NCBI RefSeq assembly: GCF_007049795.1
Contig: NZ_SCFY01000022.1
Location: 1 to 64,000 of the forward strand
Reading direction: 5' to 3'
Source of the DNA: Ectopseudomonas mendocina
GTDB taxonomy: Bacteria > Pseudomonadota > Gammaproteobacteria > Pseudomonadales > Pseudomonadaceae
Length of the DNA stretch: 64,000 nt
In this document: piece after piece, positions 25,642 to 33,461 of the stretch
Layout of the letters: each line of letters starts with the position of its first letter
Position numbering within the stretch: position 1 is the stretch's first letter
Notes under the pieces: model-generated
The model's database searches: none
Told to the model about the DNA's origin: nothing
Seen by the model: only the letters and a program-made list of their open reading frames with translations
Made by a program: the position numbers and the translations under genes

Positions 25642-26445
25642 TCAGAAGTGCGCTTTGACCAGTAGGCTGGCGGTGTTCTGGTCGGTCGGGCCAACGAATT
25701 GGCTGACGTCGCCGCCGTCCTTGATGCCGTACTTGTTCTTCCAGTAGTCGTATTCGATACCCACGTAGAGCTGCTTCTCGCCCCACTTAAGCGCCTTGCC
25801 CAGGTCGTACTTGATCTGTGGGTTGAAGTGCAGGTTGGCGTGGTAGTCGCCACGGCGGTTGCTGTCGTTGTCCACCACCCAGTCCATGAAACCGTCGATG
25901 AGAATGTCCGATTCGCCGACGGGGATGGTGTAGCTCCACACCGGGGTGATCTGCCAGACGTTGCTGCCGGGGCGGCTGCCGTCGGTAGTGCGCAGGTAGG
26001 TGTTGAGCTGGAAGTAATCGAAGCCGGGGATGTCCAGGTCGACCGCAGGGCCGATCAGGTAGGACTCGACGTCGTCTTCACCGAACTCGTAGGTGGTGGA
26101 GATCAGCACGTCCTTGATCGGCCCGAAGGAGAAGTCGGCACCGGTGATCTTGCCCAGCGAGAAGCGCGGGCTGAATTCGCCGTAGAAGGTATGGCCGTCA
26201 CCAGCGCCGTTGGTGGCGTCGGTGTTGTACTTGATCACGTCGACGAACAGGAACAGGTCACCGAAGCTCCAGCCGCTGGCGTGCTCGAAGGTGACGGTCT
26301 GCTGAATCTCCGGGTCGATCTTGAAGTCCTGGCCATAGAGGTAGATCAGGCTGTTGTTCTGCCACTGCATCAGGTCACCGGCAATGGCCTGGCCGCCCGC
26401 CAGCAAACCGCCGGCCAGTGCCAGCGAAGAGAGAGTGCGATTCAT
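25642..26445 (-). CDS. Nucleoside-specific channel-forming Tsx/OmpK-family outer-membrane protein
   Basis: A 267-residue precursor with a signal peptide ending AIA (cleavage near residue 22) and a beta-barrel with alternating aromatic strands and C-terminal Phe. The opening LMQWQNNSLIYLYGQDFKID and the later IGIEYDYWKNKYGI fit the Tsx/OmpK family of nucleoside channels. It probably admits nucleosides across the outer membrane. A strong AGGAG ribosome site is present. The preceding 250 bases carry its promoter and no gene. Confidence 0.85.
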   Translation of the reverse strand: MNRTLSSLALAGGLLAGGQAIAGDLMQWQNNSLIYLYGQDFKIDPEIQQTVTFEHASGWSFGDLFLFVDVIKYNTDATNGAGDGHTFYGEFSPRFSLGKITGADFSFGPIKDVLISTTYEFGEDDVESYLIGPAVDLDIPGFDYFQLNTYLRTTDGSRPGSNVWQITPVWSYTIPVGESDILIDGFMDWVVDNDSNRRGDYHANLHFNPQIKYDLGKALKWGEKQLYVGIEYDYWKNKYGIKDGGDVSQFVGPTDQNTASLLVKAHF

Positions 26446-26704
26446 GGAAGCTCCTGGTGGTTAAGACGTGTCGTTATGGTTTTTTGCCTGCCATTCATGG
26501 CGGTCGCCCTTGCGGAGCCGACGTCAGAAATCGCTCCCGGCGTTTTTAAACCTGTCCGTCTGGTCAGGCTGGTGCTGCTAGAGCAAAAACGGCGCCAATT
26601 CTCTTGATTGTGCATATCCCTTGCAAATCAAAAGGATGCGCGGAATTTTCAGGTTCGCTCCAGTACCATCGATGCACCCTTTTCTGACCCAAAGGACAAA
26701 AACG

Positions 26705-27158
26705 GCCATAACTTGGTGCGCAACCGTCTGGCGGCCGCGGCAGCTGGCAATTTCTCAGCAGCTGGGCGTGGCGGCATCATCAACCTCGGCTCGGTGGTGG
26801 CGCTGGCACCGGAAATGTTCAACGCCGTGTACAGCGCGACCAAGGCCTATGTGCTGAGCCTGACCCAGACCCTGGCTGGCGAATTGCGTGGTTCGGGGGG
26901 CAGCTGCAGGCGCTGATGTCAGGCGTGACTCCCACCGAAATCTGGGAGCGCAGCGGCACCGATGCGTCGGCTCTGCCGCCGTCGATGATCATGGAAGTGG
27001 GCGAGATGGTCGATGCTGCGCTGGCTGGTTTCGATCAGGGTGAACTGGTGACCATACCCTCGCTGCCGAATGCAGCCGATTGCGACGCCTTCGTCGCTGC
27101 CCGCGCTGCCTTGGGGCCGAACCTTTCGCACAGCCAGGCGGTGGCACGTTACAAGTGA
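26705..27158 (+). pseudogene. Remnant of an SDR gene (5'-deleted and frameshifted)
   Basis: The 26608 frame contains an SDR centre (IINLGSVVALAPE, then YSATKAYVLSLTQTLAGEL with the catalytic Y-x3-K) but no N-terminal Rossmann motif. Near 26900 the frame breaks: the C-terminal part (GVTPTEIWERSG to ALGPNLSHSQAVARYK) continues in another frame from 26916. Two lesions, a missing first third and a frameshift, make a working protein unlikely. P. aeruginosa has an intact SDR beside the same TetR gene and lpd3, by memory. Confidence 0.8.
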
Positions 27159-27202
27159 GTCCGAAGCAGTCTCGTTATTGGCTATGTGCACGTGAGTGAC
27201 GT

Positions 27203-27250
27203 TGTAGGAGCGGCTTCAGCCGCGAATTTCGCGGATAAATCCGCTCCTAC
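27203..27250. repeat. REP palindrome overlapping the tetR stop
   Basis: GTAGGAGCGGCTTCAGCCGC at one end and a matching GATAAATCCGCTCCTAC at the other form an imperfect 48-bp palindrome. The minus-strand tetR-like frame ends at the TAG (27249-27247) within it. Confidence 0.75.
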
Positions 27251-27771
27251 GGGTGCACAGTTAACTCAGGCATAGCCTTGTCACTACGCGACAGCAGCAG
27301 GGCGCCGACCATGGCCGAGAGCATCAGTACGCTTTCGTCTTTCGCGTCTTCGCCTTCCAGGTTGTTCTCGATCAGCGCCAGGCGGTTGCGCACGATCACA
27401 TCGCTAGTGGCACTGGGTTCGCCGCGCTGGCCGAGCTCTGCAGAGATGGTCGGCAGTGGGCAGCCAGCGCCAGGGTTGGCGCGATGCAGGCTGGACAGGT
27501 AATACTGGATGAACGTCTGCAGCGGCGCTTCGGCCCCTTCCAGCGACTCGGCTGTGCTGCTTTCCAGCGTCTGTACGGCGTGCTGCAGCGCGGTTTCGAC
27601 CAGGTCGTCCTTGGATTTGAAGTGCGCGTAGAAGCCGCCATGAGTCAGGCCGAGCGCTTTCATCAGTGGCTGGAGGCCGGTGGCCCCGACTCCATCGCGG
27701 CGAAAACGCAGGGCCGCTTCTTCGATGATGCGTTGATGAGTCTTGGCCTTGTGGTCTTCCGAATAGCGCAT
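27247..27771 (-). CDS. TetR-family regulator, probably C-terminally truncated
   Basis: A 174-residue protein with an N-terminal TetR helix-turn-helix (about 8-55, IIEEAALRFRRDGVGATGLQPLMKALGLTHGGFYAHF) and a ligand domain with GCPLPTISAELGQRG. The last helix breaks off: after MVGALLLSR it reads SDKAMPELTVHP and stops at a TAG supplied by a REP element. Relatives run about 15 to 20 residues further. It may still bind DNA, but its targets, the neighbouring SDR and thioesterase genes, are themselves broken. Confidence 0.75.
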   Translation of the reverse strand: MRYSEDHKAKTHQRIIEEAALRFRRDGVGATGLQPLMKALGLTHGGFYAHFKSKDDLVETALQHAVQTLESSTAESLEGAEAPLQTFIQYYLSSLHRANPGAGCPLPTISAELGQRGEPSATSDVIVRNRLALIENNLEGEDAKDESVLMLSAMVGALLLSRSDKAMPELTVHP

Positions 27772-27804
27772 GGCGGGCCTCGTCTGTCTATCAAATGGTG
27801 CTTG

Positions 27805-28010
27805 TCATCTTACACTGGCGTCGCTGTTCTGGCGCGGCGCATTCATATCGAGAATCAGGCAAGTGGTGGAGGCAACGGCATACAGGCGTTCGTCGACATC
27901 ATAGAGACGCCCTTCAGCCAAGGCGGTGGAGCGACCGACATGAATGATCCGGCCTTCCGCGCGCACCCGCCCGGTCGTCACGGCTGCGGTGGCCGGCAAA
28001 CTTCCCTGAT
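27805..28010 (-). pseudogene. Remnant of a hotdog-fold (PaaI-type) thioesterase
   Basis: The frame ending at 27805 encodes about the last third of a PaaI-like thioesterase: GRVRAEGRIIHVGRSTALAEGRL followed by AVASTTCLIL. The N-terminal half with the catalytic residues is absent, because the sequence runs directly into the lpd3 leader near 27995. An ATG at 28020 opens the frame but would start inside the lpd3 ribosome site region. I read it as a deletion scar. Confidence 0.75.
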
Positions 28011-28024
28011 TCGAGGACAAAGCA

Positions 28025-29425
28025 ATGAACAGCTATGACGTGGTCATCATTGGCGCCGGCCCTGGTGGTTACAACGCGGCGATTCGTGCCGGCCAATTGG
28101 GGCTCAAGGTGGCCTGTGTGGAGGGCCGCGAAACCCTCGGTGGCACCTGTTTGAACGTCGGTTGCATGCCGTCCAAGGCGTTGCTGCATGCGTCCGAACT
28201 CTACGAGGCCGCTGCCGGTGGTGAGCTCAGTGTCCTGGGTGTTGAGGTCACGCCGACGCTCAACCTGGTGCAGATGATGAAGCAGAAGGCCGGCAGCGTC
28301 GAAGCGCTGACCAAGGGCGTGGAATTCCTGTTTTGCAAGAACAAGGTGGAATGGGTTAAGGGCTGGGGACGTATCGACGGCCCTGGGCGTGTACAGGTCA
28401 AACTGAGCGAAGGCGGCGAGCGCTTGCTGGAGACGCAGAACATCGTCATCGCCACCGGCTCCGAACCAACGCCGTTGCCGGGCGTAAGCATCGATAACGC
28501 GCGCATCCTCGGCTCTACCGGCGCGCTGTCGTTGCCCGAGGTGCCGAAGCATCTGGTGGTGATCGGCGCCGGGGTGATCGGCCTGGAGCTTGGCTCGGTA
28601 TGGCGTCGCCTGGGTAGCGAGGTGACCGTGGTGGAATACCTCGACCGCATTTGCCCCGGCCTGGATGGCGAGACGGCCAAGACCCTGCAACGCACACTGG
28701 GTAAGCAGGGCATGAGTTTCAAGCTGGGTACCAAGGTTACCGGCGCAAAACCAGGCAAGTCCGGTGTGACCCTGACGCTGGAGCCGGCGGCAGGCGGCGC
28801 TGCTGAAGTGCTGGAAGCAGACTACGTGCTGGTGGCCATCGGTCGGCGTCCGTATACCAAAGGGCTCGGGCTGGAGAACGTCGGCCTGAACACCGACAAA
28901 CGCGGCATGCTCGCCAGCGAAAGGCACCAGAGCGGCGTGCCGGGCGTGTGGGTAATCGGCGACGTCACCTCCGGGCCGATGCTGGCGCACAAGGCCGAAG
29001 ACGAGGCCGTGGCCTGCATTGAACGTATCGCTGGGCATGCTGTGGAGGCCAACTACGAGGTCATACCCGGGGTGATCTACACCCGTCCGGAAGTGGCCAG
29101 TGTCGGCAAGGGCGAGGAGGAACTGAAGGCAGAGGGCCGCGCCTACAAGGTGGGCAAGTTCCCCTTCACTGCTAACAGCCGGGCAAAGATCAACCACGAG
29201 ACCGAAGGTTTCGTGAAGATCCTTGCCGAGGCCAATACCGACCAGATTCTCGGCGTGCACATGATCGGCCCGAGCGTTGGCGAGTTGATCGGCGAGTACT
29301 GCGTGGCCATGGAGTTCTCCGCCTCGGCCGAGGACATTGCGCTGACTTGCCATCCGCACCCGACCCGCTCGGAGGCCGGGCGGCAGGCGGCGATGGGTGT
29401 GCATGGCTGGACGATGCAGGCTTGA
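28025..29425 (+). CDS. lpd3: Dihydrolipoyl dehydrogenase (Lpd3-like)
   Basis: FAD- and NAD-dependent enzyme that reoxidises dihydrolipoamide in 2-oxoacid dehydrogenase or glycine-cleavage complexes. The 466-residue protein has GAGPGGYNAA for FAD, the redox-active disulfide GGTCLNVGCMPSK, a second Rossmann loop GAGVIGLELGSVW for NAD, and the C-terminal HPHPTRSEA with the catalytic His. Many stretches match P. aeruginosa Lpd3 as I remember it. No E1 or E2 genes are adjacent. AGGA at 28013-28016 precedes the ATG. The upstream deletion that removed most of the thioesterase gene now sits in its leader. Confidence 0.93.
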   Translation: MNSYDVVIIGAGPGGYNAAIRAGQLGLKVACVEGRETLGGTCLNVGCMPSKALLHASELYEAAAGGELSVLGVEVTPTLNLVQMMKQKAGSVEALTKGVEFLFCKNKVEWVKGWGRIDGPGRVQVKLSEGGERLLETQNIVIATGSEPTPLPGVSIDNARILGSTGALSLPEVPKHLVVIGAGVIGLELGSVWRRLGSEVTVVEYLDRICPGLDGETAKTLQRTLGKQGMSFKLGTKVTGAKPGKSGVTLTLEPAAGGAAEVLEADYVLVAIGRRPYTKGLGLENVGLNTDKRGMLASERHQSGVPGVWVIGDVTSGPMLAHKAEDEAVACIERIAGHAVEANYEVIPGVIYTRPEVASVGKGEEELKAEGRAYKVGKFPFTANSRAKINHETEGFVKILAEANTDQILGVHMIGPSVGELIGEYCVAMEFSASAEDIALTCHPHPTRSEAGRQAAMGVHGWTMQA

Positions 29426-29490
29426 GAGCGGGCAGGGCGTTGTGCGCAGAGCGGGTGTTGCATCGTTTGAACGAGCGCATCTGAAAAAGC

Positions 29491-29636
29491 CGTCATGCCC
29501 GTGCAGGCGGGCATCCAGAACCTAGGAATCATCTGGGCTCCCGCCTTCGCGGGAGTGACGATAAATGGTGGTTTCTGCGCGTAGCCCGGGTGCAATTCGG
29601 GAAATGAGCGAGAGCCCCGGATTGCATCCGAGCTAC
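29491..29636. repeat. Intergenic repeats between lpd3 and the arc region
   Basis: Two palindromic repeats. At 29491-29560, CGTCATGCCCGTGCAGGCGGGC faces CTCCCGCCTTCGCGGGAGTGACG. At 29581-29636, GTAGCCCGGGTGCAATTCGGG faces CCCCGGATTGCATCCGAGCTAC. The second family recurs in the arcB-arcC gap. Confidence 0.7.
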
Positions 29637-29637
29637 G

Positions 29638-30003
29638 TCATAGGATGTGATCGAGATTGACCGGTTCGCCCGGTTGAACATTGAGCTTGCTGCGAATGTC
29701 GGTGAACACCTTGTCGTACTCGTCGTGGCCGCGCATCACCGGGCTGGCGTTGGGAGGCAGGCCATGGCGGGCGGCGATGCGGGTCGCCACGCTGGCGAAG
29801 TTGAAGGCGACATCGCGATGCAGTTCGAACGCTTCCTCAAAGTGCCGACCGGCCACGTCGCCGACCAGACGCATATGCAGCATCGGCCCCTGCTGCGGGT
29901 CCTTGCGTACTTCGTAGTAGAAGTCCACCGAGAAGGGCGGCAGCAGGCGCATATGCTCGGGGCGGTCGTGATTGTCGCGGTGCAGGTGACCGGGAGTGAA
30001 CAT
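29638..30003 (-). CDS. DUF5064 family protein
   Basis: A 121-residue soluble protein of the DUF5064 family, found mainly in Pseudomonas. It begins MFTPGHLHRDN and has a central FYYEVRKDPQQGPMLHMRLVGDV. Function unknown. Its start is only 12 bases after the arcC stop, so it is the fifth gene of the arginine deiminase operon here and should be expressed under anaerobic or arginine-replete conditions. Confidence 0.8.
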   Translation of the reverse strand: MFTPGHLHRDNHDRPEHMRLLPPFSVDFYYEVRKDPQQGPMLHMRLVGDVAGRHFEEAFELHRDVAFNFASVATRIAARHGLPPNASPVMRGHDEYDKVFTDIRSKLNVQPGEPVNLDHIL

Positions 30004-30015
30004 GATCGTGCCCTC

Positions 30016-30942
30016 TCAGCGATAGACGATACCGTTGCAGTCCAGGCTGATGCGTGTGCCTGAACGACCCTGGACGATGGCTTCGATATTTTCCAGCGAA
30101 CCGATCACCGCGCTGCTACCAGTATTGCGTGCGAACTCGCAGGCGGCCTGCACTTTCGGACCCATGGAACCGGCGGCGAAGCCGAGCGCTTCGATGGCAT
30201 CGGGATGAGCTTCGGCTATGGATTTCTGCGAGGGTTTGCCCCAGTCGACATAGGCCGCGTCGACATCGGTGGCGATCACCAGCAGGTCGGCATTGAGCTG
30301 TTCGGCCAGTAGCGCCGAGCACAGGTCTTTGTCGATCACCGCCTCGACGCCGCGTAACTGGTTGCCGTCGTACATCGTTGGAATGCCGCCGCCGCCAGCG
30401 CAGATCACCACGCTGCCCTTTTCCAGCAGCCATTTGATCGGGCGGATTTCGAAGATGCGCTGCGGGCGCGGGCTCGCCACCACGCGGCGGAACTTGTCGC
30501 CGTCCGGGGCGATACTCCAGCCTTTCTCGGCGGCCAGCCGCTCGGCGTCCTCTTTGCTGTAGACCGGGCCTATGGGTTTGCTCGGTTTCTTGAAGGCAGG
30601 GTCGGCGCTGTCCACTTCCACCTGGGTGAGCAGGGTGGCGAAGGGCACTTCGAACGGCAGCAGGTTACCCAGCTCCTGTTCGATCATGTAGCCGATCATG
30701 CCTTCGGTTTCGGCGCCGAGCACGTCCAGCGGATAAGGATTGGCCGCGTCATAGGCGTTGCCCTGCAGGGCCAGCAGGCCGACCTGCGGGCCGTTGCCGT
30801 GGGCGATGACCAGCTCGTTGCCATCTGCCACCTTGGCGACCTGCTCGCAGGCGACGCGCACGTTCTCTCGTTGATTTTCTGCGGTCATGGCTTCACCGCG
30901 GCGAAGCAGGGCGTTGCCGCCCAAGGCGATGACGAGTCGCAT
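30016..30942 (-). CDS. arcC: Carbamate kinase
   Basis: Third enzyme of the arginine deiminase pathway: carbamoyl phosphate plus ADP gives ATP, CO2 and NH3. The 308-residue amino-acid-kinase-fold protein starts RLVIALGGNALLRRG and has AHGNGPQVGLLALQ and ICAGGGGIPT, the substrate and nucleotide loops of carbamate kinases. Length is normal. It lies downstream of arcB with a repeat-filled gap of about 157 bases, and upstream of the DUF5064 gene. It supplies ATP by substrate-level phosphorylation without oxygen. Confidence 0.96.
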   Translation of the reverse strand: MRLVIALGGNALLRRGEAMTAENQRENVRVACEQVAKVADGNELVIAHGNGPQVGLLALQGNAYDAANPYPLDVLGAETEGMIGYMIEQELGNLLPFEVPFATLLTQVEVDSADPAFKKPSKPIGPVYSKEDAERLAAEKGWSIAPDGDKFRRVVASPRPQRIFEIRPIKWLLEKGSVVICAGGGGIPTMYDGNQLRGVEAVIDKDLCSALLAEQLNADLLVIATDVDAAYVDWGKPSQKSIAEAHPDAIEALGFAAGSMGPKVQAACEFARNTGSSAVIGSLENIEAIVQGRSGTRISLDCNGIVYR

Positions 30943-30967
30943 GGTGTTCTCCTTGTTCGTGTTCGTC

Positions 30968-31023
30968 GCCCGGATGCAATCCGGGGCAGTGGAACAGGTC
31001 GTTCCCGGATTTCTCCGGGCTAC
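30968..31023. repeat. GCCCGGATGCAATCCGGG-type repeat in the arcB-arcC gap
   Basis: GCCCGGATGCAATCCGGGGC is answered by CCCGGATTTCTCCGGGCTAC. It is the same repeat family as 29581-29636. Confidence 0.65.
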
Positions 31024-31057
31024 ACAACGGTGCTGCCAACCAGGCCCTCTCCCCCGC

Positions 31058-31083
31058 CCCCTCTCCCATTAATGGGAGAGGGG
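31058..31083. repeat. Perfect 26-bp palindrome between arcB and arcC
   Basis: CCCCTCTCCCATT joined directly to AATGGGAGAGGGG. No T-run follows, so it looks more like an mRNA-stabilising or processing hairpin than a terminator. A sibling lies in the arcA-arcB gap. Confidence 0.75.
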
Positions 31084-31099
31084 AGACAAGCGTGCAGCG

Positions 31100-32110
31100 T
31101 CAGATGTCAGCCAGGGTCGCCACCAGAATGGCCTTGATGGTGTGCATGCGGTTTTCCGCCTGCTCGAAGGCGATGTTCCAGGGTGACTCGAAGACCTCTT
31201 CGGTGACCTCGATGCCGTTCTTCAGGTGCGGATACTGCTCGGCAATCTGCTTGCCGATCTTGGTTTCGCTGTTGTGGAAGGCCGGCAGGCAATGCATGAA
31301 CTTCACCCGTGGGTTGCCGGCGGCCTTCATGATCTCGGCGTTGACCTGGTAGGGCAGCAGCTCTTGGATGCGCTCAGCCCAGGCTTCCACCGGCTCGCCC
31401 ATGGACACCCAGACGTCGGTGTGGACGAAATCCACGCCCTTGACCGCTGCCTTCGGATCTTCGGTGAGCAGGATGCGTGCGCCGCTTTCTTCGGCGAATT
31501 TCTTGCAGGCGGCGACGTGCTCGTCGCTCGGCCACAGTGCCTTGGGCGCGGCGATGCGCACGTCCATGCCGAGCTTGGCGCCGATCAGCAGCAGCGAGTT
31601 GCCCATGTTGTTGCGCGCATCACCCAGGTAGGCGTAGGCGATGTCGTGCAGCGGCTTGTCGCTGTGCTCGCGCATGGTCAGCACATCGGCGAGCATCTGC
31701 GTCGGGTGGTACTCATCGGTCAGGCCGTTGAACACCGGCACGCCGGCATACTTGGCCAGCTCCTCGACGATCTCCTGCTTGAAGCCGCGGTACTCGATGG
31801 CGTCATACATGCGCCCGAGTACGCGGGCAGTGTCCTTCATGGTTTCCTTGTGGCCGATCTGCGAGGAGTTGGGGTCGATGTAGGTAACGTTGGCCCCCTG
31901 GTCGTAGGCTGCCACTTCGAAGGCGCAGCGGGTGCGGGTCGAAGTCTTCTCGAAGATCAGCGCGATGTTCTTGCGGGTCAGGTGCTGCTGCTCGGTGCCG
32001 GTGTACTTGGCGCGTTTGAGGTCGCGTGACAGGTCGAGCAGGTAGCGCAGCTCGCGGGTGCTATGGTGCATCAGGCTGAGCAGGTGGCGGTTGTGCATGT
32101 TGAACGCCAT
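31100..32110 (-). CDS. arcB: Ornithine carbamoyltransferase, catabolic
   Basis: Second enzyme of the arginine deiminase pathway, working in the phosphorolysis direction: citrulline plus phosphate gives ornithine and carbamoyl phosphate. The 336-residue length is typical of the catabolic dodecameric enzyme. FEKTSTRTRCAFE is the carbamoyl-phosphate loop, HPTQMLAD and the C-terminal MHCLPAFH are the ornithine-side motifs. The arc context identifies it as the catabolic form rather than the biosynthetic ArgF. Palindromic repeats occupy both flanking gaps. Confidence 0.95.
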   Translation of the reverse strand: MAFNMHNRHLLSLMHHSTRELRYLLDLSRDLKRAKYTGTEQQHLTRKNIALIFEKTSTRTRCAFEVAAYDQGANVTYIDPNSSQIGHKETMKDTARVLGRMYDAIEYRGFKQEIVEELAKYAGVPVFNGLTDEYHPTQMLADVLTMREHSDKPLHDIAYAYLGDARNNMGNSLLLIGAKLGMDVRIAAPKALWPSDEHVAACKKFAEESGARILLTEDPKAAVKGVDFVHTDVWVSMGEPVEAWAERIQELLPYQVNAEIMKAAGNPRVKFMHCLPAFHNSETKIGKQIAEQYPHLKNGIEVTEEVFESPWNIAFEQAENRMHTIKAILVATLADI

Positions 32111-32160
32111 GGTTCTTTCTCCGTTGAGAATGCTGTGCGAGGGACGCCCCTCACCCCCGG

Positions 32161-32183
32161 CCCCTCTCCCGGGGGGAGAGGGG
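32161..32183. repeat. CCCCTCTCCC hairpin between arcA and arcB
   Basis: CCCCTCTCCC (32161-32170), a GGG loop, and GGGAGAGGGG (32174-32183) form a strong GC stem sharing both arms with the palindrome at 31058-31083. Confidence 0.72.
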
Positions 32184-32195
32184 TGGGCTGGGTGA

Positions 32196-33446
32196 TCAGT
32201 AATCGATGGGGTCGCGGATGATCGGACAGGTCATGCAGTGGCCGCCGCCACGGCCGCGTCCCAGTTCGCTGGCGCTGATGGTGATGACCTCGACGCCGGC
32301 CTTGCGCAGCAGGGTGTTGGTGTAGGTGTTGCGGTCGTAGCCGATGACCACGCCGGGTTCCAGGCAGACCACGTTGTTGCCGTCGTCCCACTGCTCGCGT
32401 TCGGCCTCGTAGGCGTCGCCACCGGTTTCCACTACACGCAGTTTTTTCAGGTTGAGGGATTCGGCAACCACATCGACGAAGGGTTTGTCCTCGCGGCGTA
32501 CGTCGATGCCGCCTGGGCGGCTCTCGTCCGGACGCAGAATGAAGGGCACGATGCTGTTGGCCACTTCCGGGAAGATGGTCACCAGGTCGCGGTCGCAGAA
32601 ACTGAACACGGTGTCCAGATGCATGGCCGCGCGTGAGCGGCCAAGGCCGGCGACAATGACCTTGTCTGCCGCGCCCTTGGCAAACAGTGCGCGCGCTACC
32701 TGGCCGATGGCCTGGTGCGAGCTGCGTTCGCCCATGCCAATCAACACGGTGCCATTGCCGATGGGCATCACGTCACCGCCTTCCAGAGTGGCCGAGCCGT
32801 GCTCTTGGTCCGGGTCGCCGTACCAGATCTCGAAGGGCTCATTGGCGAAGTCCGGGTGGAACTTGTAAATGGCGCTGGCGAGCAGGGTTTCCTGGCGGCG
32901 CGCCGGCCAGTACATGGGATTCAAGGTGACGCCGCCATAGATCCAGCAGGTGGTGTCGCGGGTGAACTGGGTGTTGGGCAGCGGCGGGAAGATGAAGCTG
33001 GCTTCGCCGAGGTAGGCGTTGAACATCTTCGCTGCCTCGGAATCCTTGTGCTTGACCAGGTCGGCGCCGGATACGCCACCGATGAGGAACTCGGCGATCT
33101 TGCGTGGCTCCAGTCCTTCGATAAAGGAACGCACTTCGTTCTGCAGGCCGAGGCCGACGCTATTGGGGGTGATCTTGCGGTCGAGAATCCACTTCAGCGC
33201 GTTGGGGTCGCTGACGGTCTCTTCCAGCAGGTTGTGCATCTCCACCACTTCGACGCCGCGTTCGCGCATCTTGGTCATGAAGTCGAAGTGGTCGCGCTTG
33301 GCCTGGGATACCCAGATCACATCGTCGAACAGCAGTTCATCGCAGTTGGCGGGGGTCAGGCGCAGGTGGGCGAGGCCTGGTGAACAGACCATCACCTTGT
33401 GCAGTTTGCCGGCTTCGGAATGAACGCCGAGGGCTTTCTTGGACAT
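32196..33446 (-). CDS. arcA: Arginine deiminase
   Basis: First enzyme of the pathway: L-arginine gives citrulline and NH3. It is a cytosolic 416-residue enzyme. The catalytic cysteine is C404 in GGHCMTCP near the C-terminus, close to C406 of the P. aeruginosa enzyme. EGGDVMPIGNG and the FCDRDLVTIFPE block carry other active-site residues. It follows arcD by 15 bases and precedes arcB with a GC-hairpin gap. Confidence 0.96.
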   Translation of the reverse strand: MSKKALGVHSEAGKLHKVMVCSPGLAHLRLTPANCDELLFDDVIWVSQAKRDHFDFMTKMRERGVEVVEMHNLLEETVSDPNALKWILDRKITPNSVGLGLQNEVRSFIEGLEPRKIAEFLIGGVSGADLVKHKDSEAAKMFNAYLGEASFIFPPLPNTQFTRDTTCWIYGGVTLNPMYWPARRQETLLASAIYKFHPDFANEPFEIWYGDPDQEHGSATLEGGDVMPIGNGTVLIGMGERSSHQAIGQVARALFAKGAADKVIVAGLGRSRAAMHLDTVFSFCDRDLVTIFPEVANSIVPFILRPDESRPGGIDVRREDKPFVDVVAESLNLKKLRVVETGGDAYEAEREQWDDGNNVVCLEPGVVIGYDRNTYTNTLLRKAGVEVITISASELGRGRGGGHCMTCPIIRDPIDY

Positions 33447-33461
33447 GTCGAACTCCTTCTC

